From: Chromatiales bacterium
Lineage (GTDB): Bacteria > Pseudomonadota > Gammaproteobacteria > Thiohalomonadales > Thiohalomonadaceae
Assembly: GCA_029879245.1 (NCBI GenBank)
Contig: JAOUQQ010000013.1
Coordinates: 1-38,418, forward strand
Direction: 5' to 3'
DNA: 38,418 nucleotides
Shown here: positions 26,230 to 36,107 of the stretch, piece after piece
How positions within the stretch are numbered: the first letter of the stretch is position 1
Layout of the letters: every line of letters begins with the position of its first letter
Made by a program: the position numbers and the translations under genes
Notes under the pieces: model-generated
Seen by the model: only the letters and a program-made list of their open reading frames with translations
Databases searched by the model: none
Told to the model about the DNA's origin: nothing

Positions 26230-27189
26230 CTACTTAACATTCAGGGCCAATAGCTCATTGGCCAGGGACATGTACTCCTGAGCAGCCTTACTCTCCTTTT
26301 TGTAGAACAACAGTGGTTTTTGCGTAATATGTGACTCCTGAACCGCCCCATCCATTGTCACGACGGTATCGAGTAGATTTCCGGCGTACTTGGACTTTAG
26401 CTTGTTCAATATCACATTCGCAGCGGTGATCTCCTGATTGTACATGGCCACCAGAACCTTATATTTAAGGCCATGACCACGTTTTTCGTTAATCACCGTT
26501 ATCATGCGTATGATATGTTCAACCCCGTTGAGTGAGAGGTACTCAGATTGGGTGGGGATTATAGCCAAGTCCGAGGCCAAAAGGGAGTTCAGGGTGAAAA
26601 AATCCCCCGAGGGGGGAGTATCTATGATGATATAATCGAATTGAGGTTTCACCTCAATCAGCTTCTCGGCCAGCAGGTACTCAAAATCACCCTGTTGCAT
26701 GTGTTTCTTCGCCAGCAGGGCCATCTTACTGTTTGAGGGGAGTAGCGAGACGTTATAATCTGTACTCAAAATATAGTCTGCAAGCTTTGCATCACTGCTG
26801 CCCATCACATCAAAGAAGGACTTGGCACCATGGTGGTGGAGTAGATTGGTGAGGTTGGCCTGAACGTCAAAGTCAACCAGCAGCACCTTTTTACCCTGTG
26901 CCGCAAGAGATACACCCAGGTTCAAACAGGTGCTGGTTTTGGAAACACCGCCCTTCTGGTTACAGACGGTTACCGTCACACAGGGACTATTATCAACAAT
27001 GGGGCGGCGTACCGGTGCAGACTGACCAGACTGAAGGCCTGCCGCAGCAGCCTCTGGGCTATCTTTTTTGACGACTCGAACAACAAAGACATTTTTACAC
27101 TTTACACAGCGCACCTTTGGATCTGGCTTGGTAAAGCGATCCTTGTCGATGTTATATCTTGTCCCGCACTTCGGGCATGTAATAATCAT
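26230..27189 (-). CDS. ParA-family ATPase with N-terminal zinc ribbon
   Basis: A 319-residue fusion. Residues 1-40 form a zinc-ribbon of the MJ0042 type, with CPKC at 5-8 and CVKC at 28-31. A linker of about 28 residues follows, then a ParA/MinD-type ATPase with the deviant Walker A KGGVSKTS at 79-86, Walker A' VLLVDFDVQANLT and Walker B YIIIDTPPS. Such ATPases position chemosensory arrays in Vibrio (ParC) and Rhodobacter (PpfA), so positioning of this array is the likely role. It follows the cheB-like gene by 30 bp and precedes the ABC permease by 3 bp. The zinc ribbon is unusual on a ParA and may mediate protein or nucleic-acid contacts. Confidence 0.88.
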   Translation of the reverse strand: MIITCPKCGTRYNIDKDRFTKPDPKVRCVKCKNVFVVRVVKKDSPEAAAAGLQSGQSAPVRRPIVDNSPCVTVTVCNQKGGVSKTSTCLNLGVSLAAQGKKVLLVDFDVQANLTNLLHHHGAKSFFDVMGSSDAKLADYILSTDYNVSLLPSNSKMALLAKKHMQQGDFEYLLAEKLIEVKPQFDYIIIDTPPSGDFFTLNSLLASDLAIIPTQSEYLSLNGVEHIIRMITVINEKRGHGLKYKVLVAMYNQEITAANVILNKLKSKYAGNLLDTVVTMDGAVQESHITQKPLLFYKKESKAAQEYMSLANELLALNVK

Positions 27190-27219
27190 TTAAATCCTAC
27201 TCACAATTGCGCGGGCGGA

Positions 27220-28281
27220 TCAGGCCACCCCACTTCCTGCTGACTGTTTAACCACATCGATCAGATGAGATGCCAGGTCACTAACTGTAACTATCCTGTC
27301 GACAACGCCACTTTCAATCGCACACTGAGTAAGATTGGGATAGACACAGGTACTGGTCTCCTGCGCAAGGGTAACCCCCCCCAGACGCTGGATCTCGGCA
27401 AAACCCTCTTTTCCGTCGTCACCATGTCCGGTCATCAAAACACCAACCGTATGCCCTTCGAATAACTCTGCCGCAGTACTGAATAAGGTATTAAGTGGCG
27501 CCTGCGAAGACTCACCCTGACGCAACATCGGTTCGTTGTTTTCATTAACATCAACCACCATCGGTACACGTGTTGAGCAGATATAACAGGTTCCCTGTTG
27601 CAGTACGATGTCCCCAATCCCCTCTTCAATTTTCCATGAGGAGAACTGATCAAACTGATTAACAAATTCCGGGATAATCTTCGGCTGAATATCCTGCATC
27701 GCCACGATTGCAGCAGGAATGTCCTGAGGAAGTGATGAGAGTAAACGTATAATTGAACCAGGGCCACCAAGCGTGGTGCCAATCGAGATCAGATAATCGA
27801 GTGACTGATACTGGTAACGGCTACCCAGATTTTCACGCGAATCAACCTTATGCAACTTAACTCGATGGACGTTTTCAAGCTTAATTGATGATGCCAGCTT
27901 TACCCTATCCACCAACTCTGTACGCTGTGTATGGATGTCGGTCGAGATCGCCCCGGATGGTTTCGGCAGAAAATCGACCACACCAAGACGTAGCGCCTCA
28001 AAGGTAATATCACCGTGTGCAAACAGCGAACTGAGCATCACGATAGGTACCGGACACTCGATCATGATGTGGCGCACAGCCTGGATACCGTCCATCACAG
28101 GCATATCGACATCAAGCGTTATCACATCAGGTTTTAACTTTTTAATCTTCTCTACCGCATCCTTTCCGTTACGTGCACTACCGATCACCTCAATCTCATG
28201 ATCGGAATCGAGAATGTCACGCAACGCCTTAACCATAAAGGTGGCGTCATCTACGATGAGAACTTTGATCTTGTTATCCAT
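27220..28281 (-). CDS. CheB-like response regulator with degenerate methylesterase domain (copy 1)
   Basis: A 353-residue REC plus CheB-type protein. The receiver is complete: acidic pocket VDD, phospho-acceptor Asp57 in ITLDVDMP, and Lys107 in LPKPSG. In the CheB domain the nucleophile motif GASTGG reads GTTLGG, placing Thr170 where Ser164 of Salmonella CheB lies. The catalytic His of TQHMP reads Asp197 in MQDIQ. Only the third residue, Asp289 in MTGHGDDG, remains. Methylesterase activity is therefore unlikely unless Thr can substitute, and deamidase activity would be lost as well. It lies 15 bp after cheA. It may act as a phosphorylation-dependent binding or output protein. Confidence 0.88.
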   Translation of the reverse strand: MDNKIKVLIVDDATFMVKALRDILDSDHEIEVIGSARNGKDAVEKIKKLKPDVITLDVDMPVMDGIQAVRHIMIECPVPIVMLSSLFAHGDITFEALRLGVVDFLPKPSGAISTDIHTQRTELVDRVKLASSIKLENVHRVKLHKVDSRENLGSRYQYQSLDYLISIGTTLGGPGSIIRLLSSLPQDIPAAIVAMQDIQPKIIPEFVNQFDQFSSWKIEEGIGDIVLQQGTCYICSTRVPMVVDVNENNEPMLRQGESSQAPLNTLFSTAAELFEGHTVGVLMTGHGDDGKEGFAEIQRLGGVTLAQETSTCVYPNLTQCAIESGVVDRIVTVSDLASHLIDVVKQSAGSGVA

Positions 28282-28295
28282 AATAAAATTCAGGC

Positions 28296-31200
28296 TTATT
28301 GCCTACCCTCATCAATGGCGGCGGCAGGTTTAGATAACCCTTTTCTTCTAATCTTCGACTTCAACAGCTGCGTCTGCTCACGCTGCTTCTTCGCCTGCTT
28401 GTTGGCGGTCATCCGCACCATCTCGTAGACATCGAGAATCAGTGAGATACGACCATCACCGATAATCGTTGCACCAGAGAATCCACTCTTATCCTGTACA
28501 TAATCTGCCAGCGGCTTGATTACCACCTCTTCCTGACCAAGTAGCTCATCAACAACAAATCCGGTACGGGTTCCGCCCACACTCACAATTACAACAAATG
28601 ACTTATCGCCCTGTTTGTATGATGACTGGCCAAACAGGGTAGAGAGGCGGAAGATCGGCAGTGTCTGACCACGTAGATGGATCACCTCTACCCCCTCTAC
28701 GGTCGATGTCTCATCCTTGAAGATACGCACCGTTTCATCTACGTTGGCAAGCGGGATGGTAAAGAGCTCACCACCTACACGAACCATCAACGCGTGAATG
28801 ATCGCCAGTGTCAGCGGAATCTTCAGTCGCATCTGTGTACCCACGCCAACCTTGGAGTCGATCTCCAGGGTTCCGTTGAGTTTCTCAATATTCTTCTTCA
28901 CAACATCCATGCCGACGCCTCGTCCGGAGGTACCGGTGATCTTATCTGCGGTGGAAAAACCAGCAGTCATAATCAGACCAATGATCTCATCATTACTGAA
29001 GCGCTCCATCTCCTCTGCGCTAAAGAGTCCCTTATCGATCGCCTTCTGCCGTACCCTTACCGGGTCGATCCCCTTACCGTCATCGGTAACTTCGATAACA
29101 ATGTGGTTACTCTCCTGATATGCCTCAAGTACCAGAGTACCCTCCGCACTCTTGCCTTTCTCACGACGCTCAGACTCTGTCTCCAGTCCGTGATCGACGG
29201 CATTGCGGATTATATGGATCAGCGGATCAGAGAGTTCTTCTACGATCATGCGATCAAGTTCGGTATCCTCACCCTTGACGACGAGATTGACACTCTTCTC
29301 AATGTTGCGTGTCAGGTCATGCACCAGCCGTGGATAGCGATTAAAGATCTGCGAGATGGGTAGCATACGCATCTTCATCACCCCTTCCTGCAGGTCATTG
29401 GAGGTGCGACCTAGCGAGGCGATCGCCTCACCCAGACGGTAGGTAAAGGTACGTAGCATCTTCACCTCTTTCTGCTCCAGACCCAGCGTGTCTTTAAGGT
29501 GACGTTGCAGATTACGCATCTCGGTTATCAGCTGGTAGAAGTAGGAGCGATCCACAACCAGCTCACCGACCTGATTCATCAGGGTATCGATCTTGTCGGC
29601 GTCTACACGTACGCTCTTCCTGATCTTGGCCTCGGCAGACTCTTTTTTCTTCGCCTCTGTTGCAGCAGCAGCTTTTTCACGCTTCTGTGGCTTCTTGATC
29701 GCCTCAGGTTGCTCCACCGCCTTTGCCTTGTCACCTTTATCACCTGAGACCAGTTCATCAAAGATCTGATTTAATGTATCAAACTCGTCTTTAGTCCCCC
29801 TGGGCATGGAACTCTCGAGGGCCCCTGCAAGGCTGTTGAACAACTGCTCATCAAAGGCGGCGCTTTTCTGTACCGCAGCGGCGCGATCACCTGAAGCCAT
29901 CTTTGCCAGGGTATCTTCAAGACCTCCCTCAACCGGCTCATTGACCACCACCTTGATCGTGACCTCATCAGCACCCAATTCAGGTGCCTGACCAGAGCGC
30001 ATCTGCGGGAACAGTACGGCCAACTCATCCAGGTTATGCTGCATAAAGGCGAGTGAGGTATCTATCCCCATCCGCAATTCATCGCCGGCCTTTTCAATTT
30101 CGTTGAGCCAGATCCGGTAACGCTGTACCAGCTCCACATAATCCATGTAGTTTGCAGAGGAGGTCATCTTCTCAACGATGGCCATACACTGCGACAGGAT
30201 TTCAACCTTATCCGCACCTGCGGCCATATCCTGTAGCTGTGATACGATCTCGTTGTACTGCTCCTGCATGTGAGCAATAAAGATCTCAAACAGCTCCTTA
30301 TCATCCTCCTCCTGATAGAGGGCCTGCGAAACAGTCACAGCAGGTGACACATCACCTCGAGCCGCATTCGCATTATCAAGTTGTGGAGCCACATCGGCTG
30401 AACTTTCTCCATCATCACCCGAGAGTATTGCCTGCAGCTCATCAATCAGATCCTGAATATCTGACTGTTCGTGTTGAGAGCGCTTCAGCTCTTCATTGAG
30501 TGTATTAATACGATCACGTGCAGAGATCAGCGTCTCAATGATCTCAAAACTGGACTCCATTTTTCCGCTACGAAGGAGGTCGAGCAGATCCTCAAGACGG
30601 TGAGCGAGCTGTGAAATCTTATCGAGCCCGATATACTGCGCCCCACCCTTAATCGTATGGATGGGGCGAAAGATATCATTCAACAGATTGAGATCATCGG
30701 GTTGCTGCATTAACTGCAACAGCATCGACTCCATCTCTGCCAGGTGTTCGTCGGCCTCGATTACAAAATCGGGTAGTAGTGACAGGTCAACATCGCTCGG
30801 TGATGATACAGCAGGAGAGTACTCAGGCTCGGGAGAACTCTTCTCTTCACCACCCATGCCAGCCAATTCGGCAAAGGCCTGGGCAACGGAATCACTTATA
30901 TCGGTGCTCTCCTGCCCCTGCTGTGGAATCGTAGTTGCACTTGAAGTAGAGATATCGATCCCGTTTAGCACGGGGAAGAGTTCACGTAACTCCAGCACAT
31001 TTGCGACTAGTGATTCAAGTTCTAAGGCGTCTCCTGCACGGGCACGTGATAGCGCCGCATCAAGGTCACTGAGCCATATCTTGTACCGATGCACCAACTC
31101 AACATAGTCCATGTAGTTGGCGGATGAGCGCATTGATTCGACAACGCCAATCGCTTTCTCTAGTAGTGTGGCTGCATCTCCATCAGCCGTAGTGAGCTGT

Positions 31201-31760
31201 GACAGTAGCGATGCGAGATCGGCATAGTTTTCGGTAAGGTGTAGCTCGAATATCTCATAGAGCTCCCTGTCTTCATCCGACTCATAGGGAGAAGAGACAG
31301 TATCAGAGACTGGAGGCGGGTCTACTCGCTGTACCGTTGAGGTATTCCCCTCATCCTGATCGCCACCATCGCTCTCACCATCAATCCAGAGCGCAAGGCG
31401 ATCTACCAGCTCTTCAACATCTGATTGCTCGGTCTGGGTTGCCTCAAGCTCACTTACGAGGAGTTTAATTCGGTCAGCTGCGCTAATCAGGGTTTCAACA
31501 ATTTGCGCGTTGGAGACCATACGCCCTGCGCGCAGCAGATCCAGCAGGTCTTCAAGACGATGAGAGAGCTGAGAGATTTTTTCCAGGCCAATGTATTGCG
31601 CGCCACCCTTTATCGTATGGATGGGGCGAAAAATATCGTTAAGTACCTCCAGATCATCAGGCTGTTGCACCAGACGAAGCAACATAGCCTCCATCTCTTC
31701 GAGGTGTTCTTCAGCCTCGACGATAAAGTCCGGCAGTAGTGACAAATCGATATTACTCAT
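28296..31760 (-). CDS. cheA: CheA-type histidine kinase with duplicated Hpt / pseudo-Hpt module
   Basis: A 1154-residue chemotaxis kinase. The start at 31760 was chosen because AGGGA lies six bases before it; the ATG two codons earlier touches that site. Numbering uses this start. Two copies of a 320-residue module occupy about 1-300 and 320-590. Each has an Hpt with HTIKGGAQYIGL (His48, His368) and a second helical bundle in which the matching position is Glu (Glu208, Glu530) before S-x-x-S-S-A-N-Y. After a Lys/Ala-rich linker come the dimerisation domain (MNQVGELVVDRS), the ATPase domain (HIIRNAVDHG, DDGKGID, GRGVGMDVV) and a CheW-like domain from about 990. No clear P2 is seen. Confidence 0.94.
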   Translation of the reverse strand: MSNIDLSLLPDFIVEAEEHLEEMEAMLLRLVQQPDDLEVLNDIFRPIHTIKGGAQYIGLEKISQLSHRLEDLLDLLRAGRMVSNAQIVETLISAADRIKLLVSELEATQTEQSDVEELVDRLALWIDGESDGGDQDEGNTSTVQRVDPPPVSDTVSSPYESDEDRELYEIFELHLTENYADLASLLSQLTTADGDAATLLEKAIGVVESMRSSANYMDYVELVHRYKIWLSDLDAALSRARAGDALELESLVANVLELRELFPVLNGIDISTSSATTIPQQGQESTDISDSVAQAFAELAGMGGEEKSSPEPEYSPAVSSPSDVDLSLLPDFVIEADEHLAEMESMLLQLMQQPDDLNLLNDIFRPIHTIKGGAQYIGLDKISQLAHRLEDLLDLLRSGKMESSFEIIETLISARDRINTLNEELKRSQHEQSDIQDLIDELQAILSGDDGESSADVAPQLDNANAARGDVSPAVTVSQALYQEEDDKELFEIFIAHMQEQYNEIVSQLQDMAAGADKVEILSQCMAIVEKMTSSANYMDYVELVQRYRIWLNEIEKAGDELRMGIDTSLAFMQHNLDELAVLFPQMRSGQAPELGADEVTIKVVVNEPVEGGLEDTLAKMASGDRAAAVQKSAAFDEQLFNSLAGALESSMPRGTKDEFDTLNQIFDELVSGDKGDKAKAVEQPEAIKKPQKREKAAAATEAKKKESAEAKIRKSVRVDADKIDTLMNQVGELVVDRSYFYQLITEMRNLQRHLKDTLGLEQKEVKMLRTFTYRLGEAIASLGRTSNDLQEGVMKMRMLPISQIFNRYPRLVHDLTRNIEKSVNLVVKGEDTELDRMIVEELSDPLIHIIRNAVDHGLETESERREKGKSAEGTLVLEAYQESNHIVIEVTDDGKGIDPVRVRQKAIDKGLFSAEEMERFSNDEIIGLIMTAGFSTADKITGTSGRGVGMDVVKKNIEKLNGTLEIDSKVGVGTQMRLKIPLTLAIIHALMVRVGGELFTIPLANVDETVRIFKDETSTVEGVEVIHLRGQTLPIFRLSTLFGQSSYKQGDKSFVVIVSVGGTRTGFVVDELLGQEEVVIKPLADYVQDKSGFSGATIIGDGRISLILDVYEMVRMTANKQAKKQREQTQLLKSKIRRKGLSKPAAAIDEGRQ
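30423..30788 (-). repeat. Second copy of the cheA Hpt-encoding repeat
   Basis: This stretch matches 31383-31748 at a distance of exactly 960 bp (320 codons). For instance ATGGGGCGAA recurs at 30661 and 31621. Divergence at third positions shows that the duplication is old. Confidence 0.85.
31383..31748 (-). repeat. First copy of the cheA Hpt-encoding repeat
   Basis: Partner of the repeat at 30423-30788. The duplication includes the following pseudo-Hpt domain too, which is more diverged between copies but shares the SSANYMDYVELV core. Confidence 0.85.
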
Positions 31761-31852
31761 AACCATTCCCTATCCGGTCAGTGGTTCCGTTCATATTGTT
31801 GTACATTCCCTGTATTACTCTGTATGCAACAGAAAAATTCATGAAATGAACA

Positions 31853-32200
31853 TCAATTGAGGAGATCGAGGATCTCATTCGACTTATGTTTATTGACCAG
31901 GCCAATGACACCCAGACTTACAGCCCTGTCGCGATATTTTTCTTCATTAAGATTGGAGAGGATGAGGATTTGTGCATCAGGATCGATAGCCAGGATCTCC
32001 TGCGCCGCAGTAAAGCCATCCATTCCACGCATCGTAATGTCCATTGTCACCACATCGGGCTTGAGGCTCTTATACATCTCAATCGCCTCGGCACCATCAC
32101 ACGCCTCGCCGACGATGGTGTGACCCGCATTGGTCAACTCCTTGATGATGATCTTGCGCATCATCGCCGAGTCTTCAACTATCAGAACATTTTTTCCCAT
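31853..32200 (-). CDS. cheY: CheY-like single-domain response regulator
   Basis: A 115-residue stand-alone receiver domain that should take phosphate from CheA. The acidic pair is in IVEDSAMMRK, the phospho-acceptor is in VTMDITMRGMDG, the switch serine is in ILILSNL and the conserved lysine is in LVNKHKSN. The last motif has His where Pro usually follows the Lys. No output domain is attached. An in-frame GTG lies just before the ATG at 32200; the ATG fits the family. It lies 23 bp after cheW, and 92 bp without a recognisable signal separate it from cheA. Confidence 0.92.
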   Translation of the reverse strand: MGKNVLIVEDSAMMRKIIIKELTNAGHTIVGEACDGAEAIEMYKSLKPDVVTMDITMRGMDGFTAAQEILAIDPDAQILILSNLNEEKYRDRAVSLGVIGLVNKHKSNEILDLLN

Positions 32201-32223
32201 CACTCAATCTCGGTAGATAGCAT

Positions 32224-32769
32224 CTAATCAACGACAACCATGGTCTCATCCAGCACCATCTCAGTATTCTCCAGGTCACGTAGCATGTTGTATTCATCGT
32301 TAAACAGGACACGGGAGAAGTTGAGGATTACCAGCAGGTGCTGATCCAGCTCACATACGCCCTGTATATATTGACTCTCCAGTCCGGAGATCACGATCTC
32401 GGGGGGCGGCTGCACACTGTCCTCCGATACCTTGATAACGTGTGTTACCTGATCGACGATAAAGCCCACCACCCGGTCACTGATATTCAGAATCAGGATC
32501 CACGCGCGCCTACCCGCACTCTCTTCAGTGTAAAGATAGAGTCGTTTTCGCAGGTCGACGACCGGAATGATATTACCGCGCAGATTGATTACACCCTCAA
32601 CAAACTCGGGTGAGTTGGGTACCGCGGTAATCGTAGCGGAGCGAATAATCTCCTGCACGATAAGGATATCAACACCAAAAGACTCGTCGCCAATATCGAA
32701 GCCGACGAGCTGAAGCATGCCCTCGTCTTCGTTATCATCCGCCTTGTCAAACCCGATTCTTTCCGCCAT
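32224..32769 (-). CDS. cheW: CheW coupling protein
   Basis: A 181-residue scaffold protein linking receptors to CheA. LQLVGFDIGDESFGVDILIVQEIIR, VEGVINLRGNIIPVVDLRKRL and VGFIVDQVTHVIKV follow the CheW two-subdomain fold. An acidic N-terminal tail of about 17 residues and a C-terminal extension of about 20 residues (MVLDETMVVVD) are additions. The ATG has an AGGGGAT site upstream. It lies 76 bp after the receptor gene, and that gap contains a hairpin. Confidence 0.94.
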   Translation of the reverse strand: MAERIGFDKADDNEDEGMLQLVGFDIGDESFGVDILIVQEIIRSATITAVPNSPEFVEGVINLRGNIIPVVDLRKRLYLYTEESAGRRAWILILNISDRVVGFIVDQVTHVIKVSEDSVQPPPEIVISGLESQYIQGVCELDQHLLVILNFSRVLFNDEYNMLRDLENTEMVLDETMVVVD

Positions 32770-32812
32770 AACACTATCCCCTGATAGAGGTACCGTTCAT
32801 CCATATGTAGAT

Positions 32813-32835
32813 GGGGTCGGCAAGCGCCGAACCCC
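32813..32835 (-). other. Hairpin between receptor and cheW genes
   Basis: GGGGT-CGGC pairs with GCCG-ACCCC around an AAGC loop, with one bulged A. No T run follows. It may stabilise the upstream message or partly uncouple cheW expression. Confidence 0.4.
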
Positions 32836-32845
32836 ACCGCAACTG

Positions 32846-35800
32846 TTAGATCTTGAACTGCTGTACCTGTTCAGTAAGGTTTGCAGACTGCTTCTGCAGA
32901 TCCTCGGTTACACTTACTACCACACCCGCACCCTCCACGGTCTGTGATGCGGCCTCCGCGGTCTCGGCCGAGATGGCCGTTACCTTCTGAGAACGGGTCG
33001 CCTGTTCACCGGTCAGGACGTTCATGTCGGTGGAGCGCTGTACCACACCCTCCATCTGTTTGTTGATCTCCTGTACGCTGGCATTGGCCTCGTTAACCAG
33101 ACCGGTGATCTCCTTGGAGAACTCTACCACCTTGTCGAGCGCCTGCTGCGCAGCGACACGACGTTGGCCCTGCTCACCCGCCATACCCCCGATCTCTCCG
33201 GCCAGTACGTTCAGTTCCTGAATCAGGTTCTGTACCTGTCCGGTGGCATCGTTCAGGGTTTGCGCCGATTTCGCGATACCCTCGATCGCCTGCATGTTGA
33301 CTCGACCACCTTCGTCGATTCGCTGCAGTGCCTGTTGTGACATGTCGGAGAGGCGTACCCCCTCGGCTACGCCGGCACTCGAGTCCTTGATGAGCTGGGT
33401 GATCTCCTTGGCAGCCTCAGAGGAGCGCTGTGCCAGTTTACCTACCTCGTCCGCAACCACCGCGAAACCCTTACCGTGCGCACCGGCACGGGCCGCCTCT
33501 ACCGCCGCGTTAAGGGCGAGGAGGTTGGTCTGCTCCGCAATCTCGGTGATTACGTCGATGATTTCAGAGATCTGTTCAGAGGATTCAGAGATGGAGCGCA
33601 TACCATCTACCGTTGCCGCTACTGAGCGGGCTCCCTCCTCAGCGGCCTGCAGTGAGGAGCGTCCATATTCGGTCGCCTGGTTTACCGCACTCTGCATCTG
33701 CGATACCGAGCTCACCATCTCCTGGATAGATTCGGTTACACGCTGCACCATCTGCTCCTGTGACTGGGCGGAGGCCACAACCTTCGCACCGGTCTCACCC
33801 ATCTCGCCTACACGAGCAAGGGTTGACTGTACCTCGGCGTCAGATGATACGGCAGTGGCCGATACCTGCTGCATTTTCTTAAGCAGCTCGGCAATTCGGG
33901 CCTGAGAGGCCTGCGCCGCCTCGGCCTGGTCACCGGTCGCCTTTCTTACCTTACCCGCCGTTTGACCCATCTCACCGATTACCTGAGAGGCCTCCTGGGC
34001 ACGGGCATACTGTTGCTGCGCACGGTTTCTGTTACCAGATGCACGTTTCGCTACGTCACCCGCACTGGCGTCCACCGCAATCGCCGCCTGGCTTACAACG
34101 CCGAAGGCGTCGTGAATCACTCGAAGCATGTTGTTAAGTGAGCCCGACATGGTACCGATCTCATCGCCACTCTCTACCGGTACCGAGAGGGTGAGGTCAC
34201 GCTCGTTCGCGATTCGGGTTACGATGTTCGCCATGTGGATGATCGGGTTCGCTATCTGGCCGGCAACCAGGTAGGCGATGATGATTACCGCGATGATTAC
34301 CACAACCGCGAGTGTCGCCGCTATGATCTGTTGCTGGCGTACTACAGCCAACGCCTCAGACTCATCGATCTCCGCGATGATTACCCAGTCAAAGTCGGTA
34401 TTCATCTCCTCATCCAGACCGACGTGCGACCAGGAGCTGAGTACCGGTGTGCCACGATAGTCGTCGATGATCTCGGTACCGGCGGTGTTGGTAATACCCA
34501 CCTCTACCGCTTTGGTATCTACCTTCTGCTCCAGAATGGTGTTGGCCTTAAAGCGCGACTCGGAACGCATCAGCTTGTCCCAGCCGACCAGATAGGTCTC
34601 ACCGGAGTTACCCAGACCGGTACGCTCCTGCATAACTTCGTCAATGTCACCGGTGGAGAGCTGTACCGCCAGCACCAGCGCCACCTTGTTATCCACGATT
34701 ACAGGCTGTGCGGCGAAGATCGCCGGGGCATCGTTGGAGGGGGCGTACTTTTTGATGTCGGTCAGGCCAAACTCCTTACTGCGCATTACGTCGCGGAAGA
34801 GCTGGCCCAGGTGGGTATCCTTCCACTTGCCGTCGACCAGATTGGTCTGGTAGTCCGCCTCATGGGTTACCGAGTAGAAGACATAGCCATCGGGCGAGAT
34901 GAGGAAGATGTCGTAGGTACCGTAGATCTCCTGATACTTCTGGAAGTAGTCTTTCTCTTCACCCTCGTGCTGTACCTTGAGGATCTCCTCCAGTGCACCG
35001 GTGGTGTGGATCGACCACTTGAGGCCGGGGATATTGATCGGCTGGTAGACCTCAAGCTCATAGACCCCGGTCGAGCCGACCTTATATGCCTCACCCGACT
35101 TACCCTGCTGTGCGGCGGTGATACCGCTACTGCTCTTCTCCTCACCGATCTTTTCCGTTTTAACCACACGGTCACTACGTAGTGATGTCTTGCCTGAGCC
35201 GTCACTACCCACCAGATAGGACTCGAATGTCGATTTCAGGCCCGAGCGTTGCTGAACGGACTCGTTAATGCCCTCACGCGCCAGCTGGAATGCCGCGGCA
35301 CCTATGTACTGACCATCGCTATCGTGCAGCGGAGTAGCAATGAACATCGAATGGTCTTTGGAGGGTTCGTAGTAGGCGAAGTCTTCCAGCACGACCGCTT
35401 CGCCCGCGACAGTACGGGCAAAGGCGCGACCGAGGCCGGAGTTCTTCAGGTTGCCGCGCATCAGGTTGGCACCCAGGTCAGACTCCTTGGTCACGGTGTA
35501 GACCACGTTACCGTCAGAGTCGATGAGAAAGACGTCGTAGAAGTGGAAGTTATCCATAAATACGCGGAAACCCGATTCACGATCCCGACTGAGTTTGCGG
35601 TAGTTTTCAGAGCGTAACCCCTCACGGAACGCCTTGGCGAAGAGCGGCAGACCGGCGGTAAAACGCAGGTTCTGCTTTACGTCGTTGAGGAGGTTGATAC
35701 GGTCAGTGAAGTAGCGCTCCAGATCGTTGCGCTGCAGCGTCTGTATCGCTCGGAGGTTTACGTACGCCTCCTGAGTCAGGGTCGTTGCCGTCTCGTTCAA

Positions 35801-36025
35801 TACCGCAAGGTCAGACTTGGTCTCCTTCATGAAACCGTTGATCTGATTCAGCTTCAGCTGCCGGATAGCGGTAATTTCGTCAAACTTCGACTTTTCCAGC
35901 GCCGCCGCTGACTGGGTAATCATGATTACCGCGCTTACCGCAAAGGGAACCAGACCTACTACCAGGAAGGCCAACATCAGCTTCGAGCGAAGCTTCATGT
36001 TTTTCCACGATACAAGAGCTGCCAT
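32846..36025 (-). CDS. Methyl-accepting chemotaxis-type receptor with two Cache-like regions
   Basis: A 1059-residue inner-membrane receptor. The start at 36025 was chosen because GAGGAG lies seven bases before it; a GTG five codons earlier overlaps that site. TM1 lies at about 14-37 and TM2 at about 566-588. Between them are two Cache-like sensor regions: one with [20 protein letters not shown] (near 164-183) and one with [20 protein letters not shown] (near 372-391). These look like an internal duplication. HAMP follows (about 589-640), then a long coiled coil with the hairpin tip [21 protein letters not shown] (828 onward) that binds CheA/CheW. The C-terminus (QQFKI) lacks a CheR/CheB-tether pentapeptide. 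Ligand unknown. Confidence 0.93.
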   Translation of the reverse strand: MAALVSWKNMKLRSKLMLAFLVVGLVPFAVSAVIMITQSAAALEKSKFDEITAIRQLKLNQINGFMKETKSDLAVLNETATTLTQEAYVNLRAIQTLQRNDLERYFTDRINLLNDVKQNLRFTAGLPLFAKAFREGLRSENYRKLSRDRESGFRVFMDNFHFYDVFLIDSDGNVVYTVTKESDLGANLMRGNLKNSGLGRAFARTVAGEAVVLEDFAYYEPSKDHSMFIATPLHDSDGQYIGAAAFQLAREGINESVQQRSGLKSTFESYLVGSDGSGKTSLRSDRVVKTEKIGEEKSSSGITAAQQGKSGEAYKVGSTGVYELEVYQPINIPGLKWSIHTTGALEEILKVQHEGEEKDYFQKYQEIYGTYDIFLISPDGYVFYSVTHEADYQTNLVDGKWKDTHLGQLFRDVMRSKEFGLTDIKKYAPSNDAPAIFAAQPVIVDNKVALVLAVQLSTGDIDEVMQERTGLGNSGETYLVGWDKLMRSESRFKANTILEQKVDTKAVEVGITNTAGTEIIDDYRGTPVLSSWSHVGLDEEMNTDFDWVIIAEIDESEALAVVRQQQIIAATLAVVVIIAVIIIAYLVAGQIANPIIHMANIVTRIANERDLTLSVPVESGDEIGTMSGSLNNMLRVIHDAFGVVSQAAIAVDASAGDVAKRASGNRNRAQQQYARAQEASQVIGEMGQTAGKVRKATGDQAEAAQASQARIAELLKKMQQVSATAVSSDAEVQSTLARVGEMGETGAKVVASAQSQEQMVQRVTESIQEMVSSVSQMQSAVNQATEYGRSSLQAAEEGARSVAATVDGMRSISESSEQISEIIDVITEIAEQTNLLALNAAVEAARAGAHGKGFAVVADEVGKLAQRSSEAAKEITQLIKDSSAGVAEGVRLSDMSQQALQRIDEGGRVNMQAIEGIAKSAQTLNDATGQVQNLIQELNVLAGEIGGMAGEQGQRRVAAQQALDKVVEFSKEITGLVNEANASVQEINKQMEGVVQRSTDMNVLTGEQATRSQKVTAISAETAEAASQTVEGAGVVVSVTEDLQKQSANLTEQVQQFKI

Positions 36026-36082
36026 TGTATTGCTCCTCACTTTTTATAAAACCACCGCCCGACTGGACGGCATATCCATCAA

Positions 36083-36106
36083 CAAAAAAACGATACCAGC
36101 GGTATC
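36083..36106 (-). terminator. Terminator-like hairpin after the second cheB-like gene
   Basis: GATACC-GCT-GGTATC starts two bases after the stop codon, followed by G and seven T on the minus strand. The loop is short (three bases). It would separate the first two genes from the receptor gene, or reduce read-through. I saw no clear promoter between it and the receptor start, apart from TATAAA at about 36046 without a good -35 box. Confidence 0.6.
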
Positions 36107-36107
36107 A

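Noticed and set aside
26230-27189. ParA-like gene as a plasmid or integrated-element partition gene
   Set aside because: No ParB, parS-like repeats or replication gene lies nearby; the context is chemosensory on one side and ABC importer on the other.
30423-31748. The cheA repeats as a possible assembly duplication
   Set aside because: The copies differ at many positions, mostly third codon positions, so the duplication is biological and old.
34235-35182. A 315-codon plus-strand open frame inside the receptor gene
   Set aside because: It is antisense to a clearly conserved Cache/HAMP region, has an unnatural composition rich in Leu, Val, Asp and Arg with no fold motifs, and reflects codon bias in the receptor gene.
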